A DNA stretch of 64,000 nt from contig NZ_KB850070.1 in assembly GCF_000369525.1 (NCBI RefSeq), positions 248,001-312,000 of the forward strand, read 5' to 3'. The position numbers were made by a program, and so were the translations under genes. Within the stretch, counting starts at the first letter, position 1, and every line of letters begins with the position of its first letter. Shown here piece by piece: positions 60,578-64,000 of this stretch. Below the pieces are notes generated by a model that searched no databases, had not been told where the DNA came from, and saw only the letters and a program-made list of their open reading frames with translations. The stretch comes from Acinetobacter higginsii. GTDB taxonomy: Bacteria; Pseudomonadota; Gammaproteobacteria; Pseudomonadales; Moraxellaceae.

Positions 60578-61211
60578 CGGTTGAGGACGCAGATTCCGCA
60601 TCATCTTCTTTATAAATAAATTTCGGCATTTCCAAACCAAAATAGATCGCAATCAAACGTAAAGTGAAACCAAAAACCAAAGTAAAAATCACGGTAAGAT
60701 CGTGTGGTAAACCCACTTCCAAGCACACCCAATAACAAATTACCGCAACAAAGGAAATACTAGCATAGAGCTCACGACGGAACACCAACGGTACGTCATT
60801 ACACAGAATATCGCGCAGAATACCACCTGATACTCCAGTTAATACCCCAGCGACCGCAGACACCACAAAACCATGTCCCATGGATAACGCAATCTGGCAA
60901 CCAATGATGGTAAAGCCGATTAAACCCAAGGCATCCAGTACCAAGAAGATATTACGCAAATGGCGCATCCACTTGGCAATAATAATCGTCACAAAGGCAG
61001 CAATACAGGTCAGCACCAAATATTCAGGGTGTTTAACCCAGGTTAAAGGATAATGCCCGAGCAATACATCTCGTACTGAGCCACCACCTAATGCCGTGAC
61101 ACAGGCAATCAGTACCACACCAAACCAGTCCATACTACGTCGGCCCGCTGACAAAGCACCAGTCATCGCTTCTGCAGTAATGGCAATAATATAAATTACG
61201 GTGAGTAACAT
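60567..61211 (-). CDS. TRIC-type cation channel family protein (YicG/UPF0126)
   Basis: A 214-residue membrane protein with seven predicted helices and two internal repeats marked by GGGSVRDVLLG (about 43-53) and GVSGGILRDILC (about 125-136), the signature of UPF0126, now seen as prokaryotic TRIC trimeric cation channels. The conducted ion is not evident. The C-terminal tail EDDAESASSTDEH is acidic. Confidence 0.9.
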   Translation of the reverse strand: MLLTVIYIIAITAEAMTGALSAGRRSMDWFGVVLIACVTALGGGSVRDVLLGHYPLTWVKHPEYLVLTCIAAFVTIIIAKWMRHLRNIFLVLDALGLIGFTIIGCQIALSMGHGFVVSAVAGVLTGVSGGILRDILCNDVPLVFRRELYASISFVAVICYWVCLEVGLPHDLTVIFTLVFGFTLRLIAIYFGLEMPKFIYKEDDAESASSTDEH

Positions 61212-61263
61212 CTGCCTACATCCCTAAATCAGGCGTAAAAGTGTGCGCTATTCTAAGACAAAC

Positions 61264-61740
61264 TTAGATGAATTGCGCACAACATTGCTTAAATTTTTTC
61301 CCCGAGCCACAAATGCAGGGTTGTTTCATGGTGATTTGCATATCCAGAGTCGGATCAAGGAAATACCACCGCTGTTGGTGTAATACAAAATGTGAAATTT
61401 CATGATGAATATGCGCTTGCGTGCCATCATGATAATGTGCCTTGAATTCAACCAACGCATGTGTTTTATCCAGCTTGGGCTGATGTTGCACGACTTTTAG
61501 TTTGAGCCATTGATTCGATTGACTCCAGTCTGCAATCGCAGCTCGGTCTAAAGCTGGCTGTTGCCCCAAGGCTGTCGTCTGCAAAATATAATCAATCTGT
61601 TGCAATGCAAAAGCACTATAACGCGATCGCATCAACTGCTCTGCAGTTTGAGCGACTTGCCGTTTTAAGTGCAAAGGCTGACAGCACTCAGCATATTGCC
61701 CCTGCCCACATGGACAATTTTGTGATGAAGTCATTTCCAA
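61264..61740 (-). CDS. YchJ-family protein with two SEC-C zinc motifs
   Basis: A 158-residue protein with an N-terminal SEC-C motif CPCGQGQYAECC (about 9-20), a central NTF2-like YchJ domain (LMRSRYSAFALQQIDYILQT), and a C-terminal SEC-C motif CICGSGKKFKQCC. It fits the YchJ family (UPF0225); function unknown, zinc binding expected. Confidence 0.9.
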   Translation of the reverse strand: MEMTSSQNCPCGQGQYAECCQPLHLKRQVAQTAEQLMRSRYSAFALQQIDYILQTTALGQQPALDRAAIADWSQSNQWLKLKVVQHQPKLDKTHALVEFKAHYHDGTQAHIHHEISHFVLHQQRWYFLDPTLDMQITMKQPCICGSGKKFKQCCAQFI

Positions 61741-61747
61741 TTCTCAA

Positions 61748-61800
61748 ATAAAAAAGCCCTGAGAAAAGCCTTGTACCACAAGGCCAAACTCAAAGGCTAT
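61748..61800 (-). terminator. Composite terminator of the TerC/CorC gene
   Basis: On the minus strand GCCTTG-TGGTA-CAAGGC is an inner hairpin followed by TTTTCT; AGCC-TTTGAG further 5' can also pair with CTCA-GGGCT, followed by TTTTTT. Two nested stems give a branched terminator. Confidence 0.65.
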
Positions 61801-61814
61801 TTGCTCAAACTTAA

Positions 61815-63398
61815 TTACTTCTCGGTCGTCTTCTCTTTCGGAAGGATGCGCACTTTTTCAATCTTGTGCCCATCCATTGTCACAACTTCAAAACGATAGC
61901 CATCGACTTCAATCATGTCACCATTTTCAGGTAAACGACCAAGATGGAATAAGATATAGCCCGACAAGGTTGAATATTCTTCGCTTTCATCGACCAAATC
62001 TTTGCCCAATAACAAAGAAACGTGACGAATGTCGGTTGAACCTTCTAACAACATAGAACCGTCATCTAAACTTTCTGCAGTTGCTTCCAATTCATCTTCA
62101 TCAGGGAATTCACCCGCAATCGCTTCTAACATATCAATTGGTGTGGCAATCCCTTCAATCGAACCATATTCATTCAGGACAATCGCCATTTGCAACGGTG
62201 CTTGACGTAATTGCTCCATCACCATCAGGACTTGTGCATTTTCATGCACAATCACAGGTTCGCGTAAGTGTTTACTGAAATCAATCGCACCAGTTTCGAT
62301 ATATTCATTCAATACTTTATGGGTGAGAACAATCCCTTCGATATTGTCTAACTCGCCACGGGCAATGATCAAACGCGAATGGGTCATTGCCATTAAACGT
62401 TCTTTTAACTCAGCAGGATCGTCATCCAAGTCTAACCATTCCAACTCTGGACGTGGTGTCATCACCGACTTAACTGGACGCTCAGATAAACCCAAGACCC
62501 CTTGAACCAAGACACTATGATATACCCCATTGTCTTCATCAAAGACTTCTTTGGCATAAGCCTGTGTCGCTAACACATCTTCCGCTTCTTTGTTGTGACT
62601 TTCATTACCATTGCTCTTATTACCGAGCATACGCAGTACGGCAGAAGCAGTGCGGTAACGTAAATCAGTGGTAGTGACCAATTTCTCTTGGTTACGGCGC
62701 ATAGTTTGGTTGACCATTTCTACCAACACCGAGAAACCAATCGCAGCGTATAAATAACCTTTTGGAATATGGAAACCGAAGCCTTCGACCACCAATGAGA
62801 AACCAATCATCATCAGGAAGCCAAGACACAGGATCACCACGGTTGGATGCTTATTCACGAAATCCATCAATGGACGTGAAGCCAGCAACATGATACCAAT
62901 CGCAATCGTTACCGCGATCATCATCACCGAAAGCTCTTTCACCATCCCCACTGCAGTGATCACACTGTCGAGCGAGAAGACAGCATCAAGGACCACGATC
63001 TGCACCACAACCATCCAAAACACAGCATGCACCGGATTTTCTTCTTTATGTGCCTGCTTGCCTTCAATGCGTTCATGCAGTTCCATGGTGCCTTTAAATA
63101 ACAAGAACACACCACCAAACAGTAGAATTAAGTCACGTCCAGAAAAGGGATGGTCAAAAATATGAAACAGCGGTGTGGTTAATGTCACCACCCATGCGAT
63201 CGAGGCAAGTAAGATCAAACGCATTAACAGGGCGAGAATTAAACCAATTTTACGCGCAGCATTACGTTGTTCTGGTGGTAATTTTTCTGCCAAAATTGCA
63301 ATAAAAACAAGGTTATCAATACCCAATACAATTTCAAGCACCACCAATGTGGCTAAGCCAACCCAAGCAGCTGGATCTGACATCCATTCCAGAATCAT
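61815..63398 (-). CDS. TerC-family membrane protein with CBS and CorC/HlyC domains
   Basis: A 527-residue fusion: TerC membrane domain (about 1-230, seven helices, with [12 protein letters not shown] and [18 protein letters not shown] carrying the acidic residues of the family), paired CBS domains (about 305-430), and a C-terminal CorC_HlyC domain (about 440-520). This is the YoaE/YegH-like architecture, linked to metal-ion export or resistance. Start ATG at 63398 has GAGGAG 8 bases upstream. Confidence 0.92.
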   Translation of the reverse strand: MILEWMSDPAAWVGLATLVVLEIVLGIDNLVFIAILAEKLPPEQRNAARKIGLILALLMRLILLASIAWVVTLTTPLFHIFDHPFSGRDLILLFGGVFLLFKGTMELHERIEGKQAHKEENPVHAVFWMVVVQIVVLDAVFSLDSVITAVGMVKELSVMMIAVTIAIGIMLLASRPLMDFVNKHPTVVILCLGFLMMIGFSLVVEGFGFHIPKGYLYAAIGFSVLVEMVNQTMRRNQEKLVTTTDLRYRTASAVLRMLGNKSNGNESHNKEAEDVLATQAYAKEVFDEDNGVYHSVLVQGVLGLSERPVKSVMTPRPELEWLDLDDDPAELKERLMAMTHSRLIIARGELDNIEGIVLTHKVLNEYIETGAIDFSKHLREPVIVHENAQVLMVMEQLRQAPLQMAIVLNEYGSIEGIATPIDMLEAIAGEFPDEDELEATAESLDDGSMLLEGSTDIRHVSLLLGKDLVDESEEYSTLSGYILFHLGRLPENGDMIEVDGYRFEVVTMDGHKIEKVRILPKEKTTEK

Positions 63399-63691
63399 TG
63401 AGGTGACTCCTCTGCAAAATCAGCAATATTGTTATGAAGTTGAGATTTTAAAAGGTCGGCATAAACAGCCAAAACATTTTTTTTAGGAAATAAGAACAAT
63501 GCGGAGCGACAACAACCACTACTCATAGAGGTACAAAGATTAATAAAAGGATTTTCAGTATAGGCAAGATTGCAGTGAAATTCATCTTTTTTTATGTTGA
63601 GGATGTTTTCAAATTCTTTCGAGACGCGACAAAAGCCCATTGTATGTAAAATGTGCATAAAACTGTCACAAACCTGATTTAGCCTAGACAA
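63395..63691 (-). CDS. Possible small Cys-rich protein upstream of the TerC gene
   Basis: A 98-codon frame whose stop overlaps the TerC start by four bases (ATGA), the coupling pattern seen elsewhere in the window. It contains six Cys, including SGCCRSA, and no known domain. The start at 63691 has no good ribosome-binding site and the reading frame could be chance; the ATGA overlap is the main support. Confidence 0.35.
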   Translation of the reverse strand: MSRLNQVCDSFMHILHTMGFCRVSKEFENILNIKKDEFHCNLAYTENPFINLCTSMSSGCCRSALFLFPKKNVLAVYADLLKSQLHNNIADFAEESPQ

Positions 63692-63724
63692 GCACAGCGA
63701 AAATGATAAGGTGAAAATAAACGA

Positions 63725-64000
63725 ATGAATAGTGTATTAAGAATGACAGAGAAAAAAAGCATTAACCCAACTCCCATTACCACCCAATCCCTTATTGCCT
63801 TATATTGCGGTTCGCGTACAGGCAACAAGCCTATTTATCGAGATAAAGCCATTGAACTTGCCCAGCATATTGCCAATCAAGGTTTTGGGATTGTCTATGG
63901 CGGTGCCAGTATTGGTTTAATGGGACAGGTCGCAGATACCGTACTGGAACATAGCGGTGAAGTAGTCGGTGTGATTCCAGAATTTATGCTGGATTATGAA
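63725..64000 (+). CDS. LOG-family (TIGR00730) Rossmann-fold protein, partial
   Basis: The frame runs off the window after 92 codons. It contains LIALYCGSRTGNKPIY and YGGASIGLMGQVAD, the first part of the LOG/lysine decarboxylase-like fold with the GG-x3-G-x-MG nucleotide-phosphate motif; the PGGxGTxxE motif would lie beyond the edge. These enzymes release cytokinin-type bases from their ribotides or hydrolyse nucleotide 5'-monophosphates. ATG at 63725 with AAGGTG 11 bases before it is taken; ATG 63743 is possible. Confidence 0.88.
   Translation, partial: MNSVLRMTEKKSINPTPITTQSLIALYCGSRTGNKPIYRDKAIELAQHIANQGFGIVYGGASIGLMGQVADTVLEHSGEVVGVIPEFMLDYE

Overview
The window is a stretch of AT-rich (by eye about 40% GC) chromosome from a gammaproteobacterium of the Moraxellaceae, almost certainly Acinetobacter; the species cannot be fixed from the sequence alone. 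Support comes from ArgH, ThiC, PepA, GacA and ParC sequences of Acinetobacter type, ParC numbering with Ser84/Glu88, and gene orders shared with Pseudomonadales (algZ-algR-hemC-hemD beside divergent argH; xerD-dsbC-hom-thrC; lptF-lptG divergent from pepA-holC). Nearly all of it is core genome. I see no tRNA, rRNA, CRISPR array, insertion sequence, prophage or integron.

Layout. 1-6.2 kb: minus-strand unit with the FimS/AlgZ-AlgR two-component pair, then hemC-hemD-hemX-hemY and a thioesterase cut by the window edge. 6.2-11.2 kb: argH and yggX, a candidate small RNA, phoU, and thiC behind a TPP riboswitch. 11.2-15.7 kb: nudF-cpdA, dksA-gluQ and an unrecognised 417-residue protein. 15.7-21.3 kb, minus strand: murD-ftsW, two small membrane proteins, and the feoA-feoB iron(II) operon with a Fur-box-like site. 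21.4-25.9 kb: xerD, a lipoprotein-type dsbC, hom, thrC. 26-28.6 kb: a two-gene operon of unknown function and pbpG. 28.8-32.5 kb: gacA-pilS-pilR. 32.5-40.3 kb: ctp-type protease, gpmI, lptF-lptG, and divergent pepA-holC plus a coiled-coil protein. 40.3-47.2 kb, minus strand: ribE, glpF-type aquaporin, nrdR-ribD-adenine methylase, glnK-amtB. 47.4-57.5 kb: ubiK, an uninterrupted comM, two TorF-family porins flanking a TSUP transporter, an OprD-family porin, ppa, a MAPEG protein and fadD. 57.6-64 kb: parC, TRIC channel, YchJ, a TerC/CorC protein, and a LOG-family gene cut by the right edge.

Regulation. The most distinctive signal is a set of sigma-54 (-24/-12) promoters. Three near-perfect copies (TGGCAC-N5-TTGCT) lie upstream of amtB and of both TorF-family porin genes, and a weaker copy lies upstream of glnK. 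The porin genes share an almost duplicated promoter and leader, which suggests they answer to RpoN together with nitrogen-assimilation genes. Other regulatory items are the TPP riboswitch with a plausible anti-P1/RBS-sequestering platform, a small RNA candidate between yggX and phoU, and several strong inverted repeats upstream of hemC, nudF, glnK and oprD. I found no clear-cut new defence or mobile system; the least explained genes are the 417-residue protein, the DUF6915-like operon, and the orphan methylase coupled to ribD.
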